Virus record (IMG/VR): IMGVR_UViG_3300036791_000829
Span: 1 to 22,212 of that record
DNA length: 22,212 bases
Source: a virus
Reading direction: 5' to 3' (one strand)
The notes beneath the pieces are model-generated. The model was not told the DNA's origin, did not search any database, and was given only the letters and a program-made list of their open reading frames with translations. The translations under genes were made by a program, and so were the position numbers. How positions within the stretch are numbered: the stretch's first letter is position 1; each line of letters opens with the position of its first letter. Positions 1-5,124 of this stretch are shown in pieces.

Positions 1-124
1 GTATGCGTTGACAACAATGAGCTCTGCGGTTAAGCTAGAAAGGATGAAAATAATGGGATTAGCTAATCACAGTATTTTCATTCTTTCTACCTTAACCGCA
101 GAGCTCATTGTTGTCAACGCATAC
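1..124. repeat. 124-bp near-perfect palindrome
   Basis: Bases 1-62 are the reverse complement of 63-124 apart from four mismatched pairs (35/90, 43/82, 53/72, 56/69). The centre is the perfect 12-bp palindrome GATTAGCTAATC at 57-68. Each outer arm carries TTGACA or its complement, so two -35-like boxes face each other. The symmetry begins exactly at base 1 and ends at 124, so it may extend left of the window only if the sequence beyond 124 is also mirrored there. It could be a replication or telomere-type palindrome, a short palindromic mobile element (MITE-like), or a fold-back assembly product. The scattered mismatches argue against a simple fold-back. The stem is far longer than an ordinary terminator. 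Confidence 0.9.
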
Positions 125-203
125 ACCATCCTTACTCTATCCGTTGTTTTCATTCTTTTCATTTTGCGCGAAACCACCGGCACTTCCCAGCCTGTTACAC
201 CGC

Positions 204-230
204 TATTTATTGTGTGCCGTGTACTGTCAA
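204..230 (-). promoter_or_regulatory. possible leftward promoter
   Basis: On the minus strand a consensus -35 TTGACA (230-225) is followed after 15 bases by TAAATA (209-204). The spacer is short of the usual 16-18 bases, so the call is weak. It lies just beyond the stop of the 236-523 gene in the AT-rich, gene-free stretch 125-235 and would fire left towards the palindrome and the window edge. Confidence 0.2.
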
Positions 231-235
231 TTTAT

Positions 236-523
236 TTAATTAGCTTCGGACTTCTCATCAACCGCGCCCTCGACAACCACCGCCGCATGGTCCTCACGCA
301 AGGCCAAAACCGTGGCGATCGGCTGGCGCGGGTCAAACTCGATCGTATGGTTCGACGCAATCACAAGACGCCCAGGCCGAATCTCTGCACTGCCCTTGTG
401 GTTGATCCCCGTCACCAGGCCACCTTCTATGGCTTGCGTCACGCGGCCGAATAACTGCGGCCGATCTAAATTCAAAAACACCAGATCCCCAACCTTGAGC
501 TCATTGCCCATTGCATCTTTCAT
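236..523 (-). CDS. hypothetical small beta-rich protein
   Basis: A 95-aa protein of no family I can name. It opens with MKDAMGNELKVGDLVFLNLD and continues with alternating hydrophobic strands and a GRV turn, which resembles a small SH3/KOW-like barrel; that is inference from pattern only. The start at 523 is supported by a strong SD, AGGAGAG (535-529 on the minus strand), five bases before the ATG. It lies 24 bp downstream of the DUF1376-type replication gene on the same strand, so the two probably form a leftward operon and it may have an early or regulatory role. The upstream edge of its SD touches the TGCTTGAAGCA dyad at 535-545. The opposite-strand reading frame over this region is judged a shadow. 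Confidence 0.75.
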   Translation of the reverse strand: MKDAMGNELKVGDLVFLNLDRPQLFGRVTQAIEGGLVTGINHKGSAEIRPGRLVIASNHTIEFDPRQPIATVLALREDHAAVVVEGAVDEKSEAN

Positions 524-534
524 CCGCTCTCTCC

Positions 535-545
535 TGCTTGAAGCA
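535..545. repeat. TGCTTGAAGCA dyad, copy 1
   Basis: An 11-bp near-palindrome, TGCTTGAAGCA, preceded by C. It lies in the 24-bp gap between two leftward genes and abuts the SD of the 236-523 gene. The same 12 bases CTGCTTGAAGCA recur at 3163-3174 and 3904-3915 between genes, and inside a gene at 5053-5064. It may be an operator or a short translational signal; the function is unknown. Confidence 0.5.
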
Positions 546-547
546 CC

Positions 548-1675
548 CTACATGGTTCGCGGCACCTTAAGCGCATGCCGGTAGCGATCGAGTGGCCCAG
601 CTGCAAACAGTTTCAGGCCGGCAAGCCAATTCCGCGGTGGGTCCGAGGCTACAACCTCAGAATGCGCCCGATTCATCAGCAACCCCCTAAACGTCTCGAG
701 CGTCATTTCCGGCGATGCTCGAAGCAATCCCAAAAGCGCCGCCAGATCCCTGGTCGCCCAAGGGCATTTTCCCGCTTTTAGGTCCCCGAGATTCTGCTGT
801 TCCCAAAACCTGAAAACCTCATCTCGAAATAGCTCGACACGGCTGTCGACCGGGTTTTTGCCATTTCGCCGGTTGGATAGCTTTTTTAAGTGCTCAACGC
901 CGCCCCGTAGACCGACCGCCACGCTGTTTCTAGACCCCGCCGTGCCCGTTCCGCCATTCCCGCCTTTTGCGATGCGGCCTGACCCCGGTTTTCGCGGTTT
1001 CGCCTTTGTTTCGTTTTGCTTGCCGACGACCGCGGTTTTGCTTGGCGCAGGTTTGCCAGCCGGCGAGGCCGGGTTTGGGGATCCGCCTCTCGGCGCGGCG
1101 GCGCCGTCCGGGAGAGACGGAGATGAACGAAGTGAATCGGAGTCTCTTGTACTTGCTTTACCTTCTAAACTCTGTATCCGTTGACGCATCCGTAACGGAT
1201 CCGTCGACGGAGATGTTGACGGAGATGTTGACGGATCCGCTGGCGTACGATTTTTCCACCTGGCAAGCGTGGCTTTTTTAGTTCGTTCGCGGTTAATCTC
1301 CAGTGTTTTGAGGGCTTTATTCCGCTCTGCCTCTACACGTTTCTGCCTCCAGCAGTTATCTGGGCCTAACTCGAAATACAAACCGAGGAGGGCGTAAATC
1401 ATGCGTTCACGCTCTCCGTGGGCTCTCCGTGGCGCATCCGTCACGTTATCCGTGGAGGTATCCGTCAACGTATCCGTCAACAGAGGCGCATCTTTGGTTG
1501 AAAAAAGCCGCGCCTTATTACACAGAAATTCGATTTCATTCGGGAGAGGTCCGTTTATAAACTCCTCCTCTATCAACGACATATAGGCACCGTAGAGCGT
1601 GGCGTTGAGTCTCGATGTGTCCCTCTGGGCGGCCTGAATATCCCAACGCATCCAAAAAAGTTTGTTATGTGACAT
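548..1675 (-). CDS. DUF1376-type phage replication protein
   Basis: A 375-aa protein. The N-terminal half matches the DUF1376 layout seen in phage and prophage replication regions: a Trp-rich start (LFWMRWDIQAAQRDTSRL), a helix resembling the family's L-x-x-x-x-G-A-Y pattern (LNATLYGAYMSLIEEEF), GPLPNE, then CWRQKRVEAERNKALKT and a basic KKATLARWKNR. The middle (about residues 140-260) is low complexity, rich in Ser, Pro, Gly and Lys. The C-terminal ~100 residues (from about 280) form a second helical domain. The family is usually placed at the initiator position of phage replication modules; its biochemistry is poorly defined. The start at 1675 has GGAG about 11 bases upstream. Two arrays of 12-bp repeats lie inside the gene and two more copies lie in its leader, which suggests it contains its own origin or controls itself. 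Confidence 0.7.
   Translation of the reverse strand: MSHNKLFWMRWDIQAAQRDTSRLNATLYGAYMSLIEEEFINGPLPNEIEFLCNKARLFSTKDAPLLTDTLTDTSTDNVTDAPRRAHGERERMIYALLGLYFELGPDNCWRQKRVEAERNKALKTLEINRERTKKATLARWKNRTPADPSTSPSTSPSTDPLRMRQRIQSLEGKASTRDSDSLRSSPSLPDGAAAPRGGSPNPASPAGKPAPSKTAVVGKQNETKAKPRKPGSGRIAKGGNGGTGTAGSRNSVAVGLRGGVEHLKKLSNRRNGKNPVDSRVELFRDEVFRFWEQQNLGDLKAGKCPWATRDLAALLGLLRASPEMTLETFRGLLMNRAHSEVVASDPPRNWLAGLKLFAAGPLDRYRHALKVPRTM
1175..1245 (-). repeat. iteron-like array A inside the rep gene
   Basis: Six tandem units of 12 bp (one of 11 bp). On the + strand they begin near 1175, 1187, 1198, 1210, 1222 and 1234. On the minus strand the consensus is about GATCCGTCAACG. Several units include ACGGA/TCCGT and form local palindromes such as TCCGTCGACGGA. 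The 11-bp unit shifts the reading frame, yet the DNA repeat continues in the new frame. This indicates that the DNA motif, not the encoded peptide, is what is kept. The spacing is about one helical turn, as expected for iterons bound by a replication initiator. Confidence 0.6.
1413..1482 (+). repeat. iteron-like array B inside the rep gene
   Basis: Six TCCGT cores start at 1415, 1426, 1437, 1449, 1461 and 1473, a spacing of 11, 11, 12, 12 and 12 bp. The best units read TATCCGTCAACG. The array is in the opposite orientation to the one at 1175-1245. Because two intervals are 11 bp, the ACGGA core is read in all three frames of the gene (Thr-Asp, Arg-Arg, His-Gly), so selection at DNA level is likely. 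Confidence 0.6.
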
Positions 1676-1683
1676 AACGGCTA

Positions 1684-1707
1684 GTTCTCCGTAGAGTTCT
1701 CCGTCAA
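1684..1707 (+). repeat. two iteron-like copies in the rep leader
   Basis: GTTCTCCGT occurs twice, exactly 12 bp apart (TCCGT at 1688 and 1700); the second runs into the palindrome TCCGTCAACGGA (1700-1711). They lie just upstream of the ATG of the replication gene at 1675, and the first overlaps its SD. This fits autoregulation by the protein that binds the internal arrays. No protein repeat can explain these copies because they are non-coding. Confidence 0.5.
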
Positions 1708-1728
1708 CGGAGCAGGTAAGTAGACTGC

Positions 1729-1760
1729 AAAATAAAACCCGGCAAGAAAGCCGGCCGGGT
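1729..1760 (-). terminator. intrinsic terminator after the RHH gene
   Basis: Reading the minus strand, ACCCGGC (1760-1754) pairs with GCCGGGT (1743-1737) around a 10-base loop and runs directly into TTTTATTTT (1737-1729). It lies 19 bp past the stop of the leftward gene 1779-1997 and separates that transcript from the replication gene. Confidence 0.75.
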
Positions 1761-1778
1761 CAAAGAGAGGTTTTGAAA

Positions 1779-1997
1779 TCAGGCTGCAGCTGAATCGTCC
1801 GCCTCCCCGAGAAGTGGATCCCGAGGCGCTTTAAGCACAATCCGAGCAGCGGCGCTCGCAGCGCGCGTGGCAAATGTGTTCATACTCATGCCTCGCACCT
1901 TCGCCGCCGCACGGATTAGCGCAAGTTCATCAACGCGAAAGCGGAAGGTATGCGATTTGATCTGGGGAATAGAAGCAAATTTTCTCTTGGCTTTCAT
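1779..1997 (-). CDS. ribbon-helix-helix DNA-binding protein
   Basis: A 72-aa protein with the ribbon-helix-helix pattern: a short basic N-terminus, a beta strand SHTFRFRVD (about 15-23), helix A (ELALIRAAAKVRG), the turn GMSMNTF and helix B (ATRAASAAARIVLK). This resembles DUF1778/Arc-MetJ type regulators, which dimerise and bind short DNA repeats, often repressing their own promoter. No toxin gene lies beside it, so an antitoxin role is not supported. It is divergent from the RusA gene with only 22 bp between the ATGs. No SD is visible before its ATG. Its own intrinsic terminator follows at 1729-1760. The likely job is control of the divergent early promoters; the target is inferred. Confidence 0.7.
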   Translation of the reverse strand: MKAKRKFASIPQIKSHTFRFRVDELALIRAAAKVRGMSMNTFATRAASAAARIVLKAPRDPLLGEADDSAAA

Positions 1998-2007
1998 GGT
2001 TGCGAAA

Positions 2008-2038
2008 TGTACTTGAAATATGTACTATGCGTCAAGTA
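2008..2038. promoter_or_regulatory. candidate operator, divergent region
   Basis: ATGTACT occurs as a direct repeat 12 bp apart (2008-2014 and 2020-2026), inside an inverted repeat TACTTGA (2010-2016) and TCAAGTA (2032-2038). It occupies the short gap between the RHH regulator and the resolvase and overlaps the first candidate start of the latter. Short spaced repeats are typical RHH targets, so it is the best candidate site for the 1779-1997 product. Confidence 0.4.
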
Positions 2039-2433
2039 TGCCGACCGAGCCGGAAACGCTGATTATCGTCATCCCCATGCTTCCGCCGAGTGTCAATCAC
2101 TACATCGAGCACCCCGCGGCCGGCGTGCATGTCAAGAGCGCAGCTGCTAAAGCATGGGAGCGAGATTGGCCGATCTTCGCCCGCGGGCAGTTTATAACTG
2201 GCGAGCGATTCGCGGTGATTCTGCGCTACACTTTCGGACCTGGCGATATCTTCGACGTGGATAACCTCAACAAGCTCCCACTCGATTGCGCGGCCAAGTC
2301 CGGGATGTTCCGCAACGCTAAAGGAGAATGGCTCTCAGATGCTTGGGTCAAACGATTGAACATTGAAATTCTAGACTCGCCGGCAGACCGCAAAAAAGGC
2401 CCCAAAACGGAAGTCATCATCACCGCAATCTGA
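2020..2433 (+). CDS. rusA: RusA-type Holliday junction resolvase
   Basis: A 137-aa protein of the RusA endodeoxyribonuclease family, which cuts four-way DNA junctions symmetrically as a dimer during phage replication or recombination. The N-terminus has the family's PPSVNHY motif (about 22-28). The catalytic block is GDIFDVDNLNKLPLD: Asp79, Asp81 and Lys85 correspond to Asp70, Asp72 and Lys76 of E. coli RusA. Asp107 (LSDAWVKRL) would be the third acidic residue after a slightly longer loop. The start is uncertain: ATG 2020 overlaps the candidate operator, and ATG 2038 gives MPTEPETL and is also plausible; neither has an SD. It is the first gene of the rightward block, next to the replication module. 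Confidence 0.88.
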   Translation: MYYASSMPTEPETLIIVIPMLPPSVNHYIEHPAAGVHVKSAAAKAWERDWPIFARGQFITGERFAVILRYTFGPGDIFDVDNLNKLPLDCAAKSGMFRNAKGEWLSDAWVKRLNIEILDSPADRKKGPKTEVIITAI

Positions 2434-2443
2434 AAGGCATCAA

Positions 2444-2653
2444 GTGACCGAAAAAAATGAACGCCTCGACCGCATCGAGGCAATCCTTGAAAGTTTGGCT
2501 CAACGCGATGAAGTTTTCGACAAACGCATCGCGGCGCTGGTTTCCCGGCACGAGGCCTTGACAGCCCGTCACGAGGCTCTAAGCGAGTCAGTTGAGATGA
2601 TGGCTCAAAGCTGGTTCCGTAATCGAGGGAAAGAACCAGGAGAGAAGCCATGA
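2444..2653 (+). CDS. small coiled-coil protein
   Basis: A 69-aa, highly charged and almost wholly helical protein. It has heptad-like spacing and an internal near-repeat (RHEALTA, RHEALSE) around residues 35-48. It starts at GTG 2444 with GAAAGG nine to ten bases upstream and ends in a 4-bp overlap with the next gene. Short coiled-coil proteins of this kind are common in phage early regions, but no function can be assigned from sequence. Confidence 0.7.
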   Translation: MTEKNERLDRIEAILESLAQRDEVFDKRIAALVSRHEALTARHEALSESVEMMAQSWFRNRGKEPGEKP

Positions 2654-2871
2654 ATCTGCACACCGATATCGAGCTACGAGAGTGGGTCTTCGGAATCCTG
2701 CACGGAGAACCAAACCAGTCCGGCCAGTTCCTACACCACATAGCAGAAGCCGCGGTGCGCGCCGACCCCGAGTCTTACGCGGCCGTGCGCCCTGCGTTGG
2801 TAATTCTCAAAATCAGATTCCCCGAGTATGCCTGTATGTGCGCGCGCGTTCGGCCGGCAGGTGCGGCATGA
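2650..2871 (+). CDS. hypothetical protein
   Basis: A 73-aa protein of unknown family. It is predicted mostly helical, with MNLHTDIELREWVFGILHGE at the N-terminus and an Ala/Arg-rich C-terminus holding two Cys (YACMCARV). It overlaps its neighbours by ATGA at both ends (2650-2653 and 2868-2871), so it is translationally coupled within the 2444-3170 operon. A longer reading frame in another phase crosses it but lacks an appropriate start. Confidence 0.65.
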   Translation: MNLHTDIELREWVFGILHGEPNQSGQFLHHIAEAAVRADPESYAAVRPALVILKIRFPEYACMCARVRPAGAA

Positions 2872-3170
2872 AAGAAGGAACGATCTACTGCGTCATCTGC
2901 AAAAAGCCGGTACCGGAAGAACGGGTCATGCTTAAAGCAGTCACCTGCTCAACGGCGCACACCACCCAGCTGGCTAATCTCCGTCGACGGAAGCGGGACG
3001 CCAAAAAATGCCGCTACTGCCAGCAGCCCTCAACGCTCGAGGAACGCAAGTTGTTCAAGCTGTGGCGCGACAGTTACCGGGTCGAAACCCGCGGCCGCAA
3101 AAAGAAACCGCGGGATCCGGCGCCGGCCGAACAACCGGATGCGTCGACGGAGATTCAGCCGTCTGCTTGA
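2868..3170 (+). CDS. small zinc-ribbon-like protein
   Basis: A 100-aa basic protein. Cys pairs CVIC (about 8-11) and CRYC (about 48-51), with another Cys at TCS (27), suggest one zinc site. The centre is Arg/Lys-rich (LRRRKRDAKK) and the C-terminal 30 residues are Pro/Ala-rich and probably disordered. I chose ATG 2868 because it overlaps the preceding stop (ATGA) and leaves the Cys-bearing domain intact. A nucleic-acid-binding role is plausible but unproven. Its stop codon lies inside the second TGCTTGAAGCA dyad. Confidence 0.7.
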   Translation: MKEGTIYCVICKKPVPEERVMLKAVTCSTAHTTQLANLRRRKRDAKKCRYCQQPSTLEERKLFKLWRDSYRVETRGRKKKPRDPAPAEQPDASTEIQPSA

Positions 3171-3174
3171 AGCA
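3164..3174. repeat. TGCTTGAAGCA dyad, copy 2
   Basis: This copy spans the stop codon of the 2868-3170 gene and opens the 92-bp leader of the 3263-3835 gene. See 535-545 for the motif. Confidence 0.5.
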
Positions 3175-3262
3175 ACTTGCAAATTGTCGCGGTCAAGGCG
3201 CAATCTCTGAGGACAAAGGCAAGCTATCACCGGCCTCACTTCCTTCCGAGGAGAATACGACA

Positions 3263-3835
3263 ATGAGCAGTGCTGCAATCCGACGTGCACCACCGGCCAA
3301 TGTGGTCAATGCGTCCGTAGCCACGGCGCAAGTCTTTTCGCTCCAATCCAACTCCGCCCTTCCTTGTGTCTGTCCCGTCCCCGGCCACCTGGCCATTGAA
3401 GGCAAACGCTTCACCGTGAGAGCTGAAGGCAACGCGCACACTGCCGGGGCGTTCACCTGTCAAGCTACCCTGCTGGCCGCGCTCACCGTCCCCGCGGCGC
3501 CCTTCGTCACTGCCAACTGGACTGTGCTTGGATCTGGCACCGCGCGCGCGATCGCAACCACCTGGGCAAGCTGGTGGATCGAGGCCAGCTGCATTTTCGA
3601 TTCGAACGGCGGTCTGCTGCAGGGGACCTTTCAACAGATGGTCAACAATTTGTTCGACGGATCCGCGGCCCTGGCCAACGTTCTGAGCGGTATCAACGGC
3701 AGTAACTCCCCCGTACAGCAAGGCGCCAGCCTGGTGCAGCCGACCGACCCCGCGCTGGTTTTCGGCGTGGCCCTCACCTTCGGAACCGCGGGCGCGAATA
3801 CCGGGAGTATCTACAACTTCGAGGTTGCCTTTTAG
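3263..3835 (+). CDS. putative virion structural protein
   Basis: A 190-aa protein starting at ATG 3263, ten bases after GAGGAG. The frame is open further upstream, but only this start has an SD. The composition is Ala-, Ser-, Thr- and Asn-rich with regular beta-strand patterning, ends in an aromatic-hydrophobic strand (SIYNFEVAF), and has no catalytic motif. That looks like a jelly-roll or decoration-type virion protein. It is set apart from its neighbours by a 92-bp leader and an intrinsic terminator at 3851-3895, unlike the overlapping genes around it. This suggests separate, possibly high, expression. It could instead be an adhesin or capsid-decorating protein; the role is inferred. Confidence 0.65.
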   Translation: MSSAAIRRAPPANVVNASVATAQVFSLQSNSALPCVCPVPGHLAIEGKRFTVRAEGNAHTAGAFTCQATLLAALTVPAAPFVTANWTVLGSGTARAIATTWASWWIEASCIFDSNGGLLQGTFQQMVNNLFDGSAALANVLSGINGSNSPVQQGASLVQPTDPALVFGVALTFGTAGANTGSIYNFEVAF

Positions 3836-3850
3836 GCCAGTCAGCGGGCC

Positions 3851-3895
3851 CCGCGCCTGGTTGTACTCGTCTGCAGCCGGGCGCGGCCATTTTTT
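3851..3895 (+). terminator. intrinsic terminator
   Basis: CCGCGCCTGG (3851-3860) pairs with CCGGGCGCGG (3877-3886), ten pairs including one G-T, around a 16-base loop. CCA and six T (3890-3895) follow. It lies 15 bp beyond the stop of the 3263-3835 gene and ends that transcript before the 3931 gene. Confidence 0.75.
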
Positions 3896-3904
3896 CGGGG
3901 ATTC

Positions 3905-3915
3905 TGCTTGAAGCA
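3905..3915. repeat. TGCTTGAAGCA dyad, copy 3
   Basis: It lies just after the terminator at 3851-3895 and 15 bp before the ATG at 3931, upstream of the AAAGGAG SD. See 535-545 for the motif. Confidence 0.5.
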
Positions 3916-3930
3916 CAGCAAAGGAGACAT

Positions 3931-4266
3931 ATGGCGGAGAAGCACGAGGCAATCAAGAAGGCCCTAGGCGAAGGCAAGAAGGGCAAAACCCACACGCACG
4001 GCGTGCACTATGAGCGCGCAGACAACGGCGGATACACGGCGCACGTGACCAAGCATCACGGCGCGGGCCCGCACAGCGAAGGACACAGCCACGAGGAAAC
4101 CCACGTCCTGCCCGATAAGGAAGCCGCGGGCGAGCACTTCGACGAACACATGGGCGACCAGCCGGCGGCCGGCGAGATGCAGCCACCCGAGGAAGCGCAG
4201 AACCCCGCGGAGCAGGGCGCCGGCGCAATGGCGGGCGCAGGAGCGGGACCAACCCAGGGGATGTAG
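3931..4266 (+). CDS. histidine-rich phage protein
   Basis: A 111-aa protein. Thirteen His lie in the first 73 residues (motifs HTHGVHY, KHHGAGPH, GHSHEETH), followed by an acidic Pro/Ala/Gly tail (about 75-111) that is probably disordered. AAAGGAG precedes the ATG by five bases. The pattern of a His-rich core with NGGYTAHV resembles uncharacterised proteins found near head genes in other phages with N4-gp56-type capsids, from general recollection. Metal binding is plausible from the His content. It could be a virion or assembly factor. It begins the run of genes that leads into the terminase. Confidence 0.75.
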   Translation: MAEKHEAIKKALGEGKKGKTHTHGVHYERADNGGYTAHVTKHHGAGPHSEGHSHEETHVLPDKEAAGEHFDEHMGDQPAAGEMQPPEEAQNPAEQGAGAMAGAGAGPTQGM

Positions 4267-4279
4267 GGGGAGAATCCGG

Positions 4280-4930
4280 ATGATTGCGCTCATCAATCTG
4301 GAAAACGAGCTTTGGACTCCAGAGGTCGGCCCCGACATTAACGACCCGGCCGCCACCGCCTACTCCATTGTGCACACTCCCGCAGGCCTGGTGCTGCTCA
4401 TGAATTCCGTCGTGCCCTACGGCGGCTGGCTGGCCAAACAAGTGTCCCCCCTGCTTTTCCCCGCCAAGCACATCACCATGTTTTTCGATTTGATGATCGA
4501 CGACGCGACCCCCTACACAGCGCAAGTGATCGAGACGGACGCCAAGATAACCGACGAGGAAGGCTGGACCTATGACTTGTCGGCGCAGTTCAACCTGGCG
4601 AAAGGCTGGATGTTCGAGGTCGACGAAGTAAACGCGAATGGGAATTGGAGCTGGGTATCAACCGGCATTCAAGTCAAACCCCTGCGGCCGCTACGGCCGG
4701 CAGAGGTTGAAATCGCGTATGAGCTCGACTACGAAGCGCATACTTCGAGCATCCTGAGCGTGACCATCGACGAAGATGTGTACGAGGTTGACCCCAGGTT
4801 CCACGGTCTGACAGCCATGCAAGTGGGCTGGCAAAAGAAGACGATCGTTTCCCAATTGCAGCAGTGCAACAACAGCCAGCCGGGCGGCTACGAGCTGAGA
4901 TTCAACAACATCGGCTACACCCTGGAGTAA
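4280..4930 (+). CDS. putative beta-sandwich virion protein
   Basis: A 216-aa protein with GGGGGAGA upstream of ATG 4280. The alternating hydrophobic strands, conserved Trp residues and the ending LRFNNIGYTLE resemble a lectin or LamG-like beta-sandwich. Segments such as HITMFFDLMIDD and AEVEIAYELDY read as edge strands. No signal peptide or membrane helix is seen. A receptor-binding, decoration or glycan-binding role would fit, but I cannot place it in a named family. It sits 2 bp before the next gene in the operon that reaches TerL. Confidence 0.65.
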   Translation: MIALINLENELWTPEVGPDINDPAATAYSIVHTPAGLVLLMNSVVPYGGWLAKQVSPLLFPAKHITMFFDLMIDDATPYTAQVIETDAKITDEEGWTYDLSAQFNLAKGWMFEVDEVNANGNWSWVSTGIQVKPLRPLRPAEVEIAYELDYEAHTSSILSVTIDEDVYEVDPRFHGLTAMQVGWQKKTIVSQLQQCNNSQPGGYELRFNNIGYTLE

Positions 4931-4932
4931 CG

Positions 4933-5124
4933 ATGGCGGAGCATTACCCCAAAAGCACCGTGCAGGTGTCCGTATGGTGCAACCCATGCGGGAAGCACAC
5001 ACCGCACCGCGTCGACGACGGGCGCCGCGGGCCATGTCTCACCTGCCTGGCGCTGCTTGAAGCAGAACGCAAGAAACCACCCACGCCAGTAGTCGACCCG
5101 CGGCAACTCGAGCTATTCCAATGA
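4933..5124 (+). CDS. small zinc-ribbon protein
   Basis: A 63-aa protein with two CxxC knuckles, CNPC (about 16-19) and CLTC (about 35-38), separated by a basic loop: a compact four-Cys zinc ribbon. It ends in PRQLELFQ. ATG 4933 was chosen over upstream in-frame codons because GGAG precedes it and it begins right after the previous stop. It overlaps TerL by ATGA (5121-5124). The position immediately before terL is where a small terminase subunit often lies, but the protein is too short and lacks a helix-turn-helix, so that role is not supported. Confidence 0.75.
   Translation: MAEHYPKSTVQVSVWCNPCGKHTPHRVDDGRRGPCLTCLALLEAERKKPPTPVVDPRQLELFQ

Noticed and set aside
8-454. 148-aa + strand hydrophobic reading frame
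   Set aside because: Its first third is palindrome sequence and its last third is antisense to the well-supported 236-523 gene with a strong SD. No convincing family pattern.
1779-1997. Antitoxin of a toxin-antitoxin pair
   Set aside because: The RHH fold would fit, but no GNAT or other toxin gene is adjacent; the divergent neighbour is RusA.
5053-5064. Fourth copy of CTGCTTGAAGCA
   Set aside because: Lies inside the 4933-5124 coding sequence (Leu-Leu-Glu-Ala), so it was not listed as a regulatory site; chance cannot be excluded for this copy.
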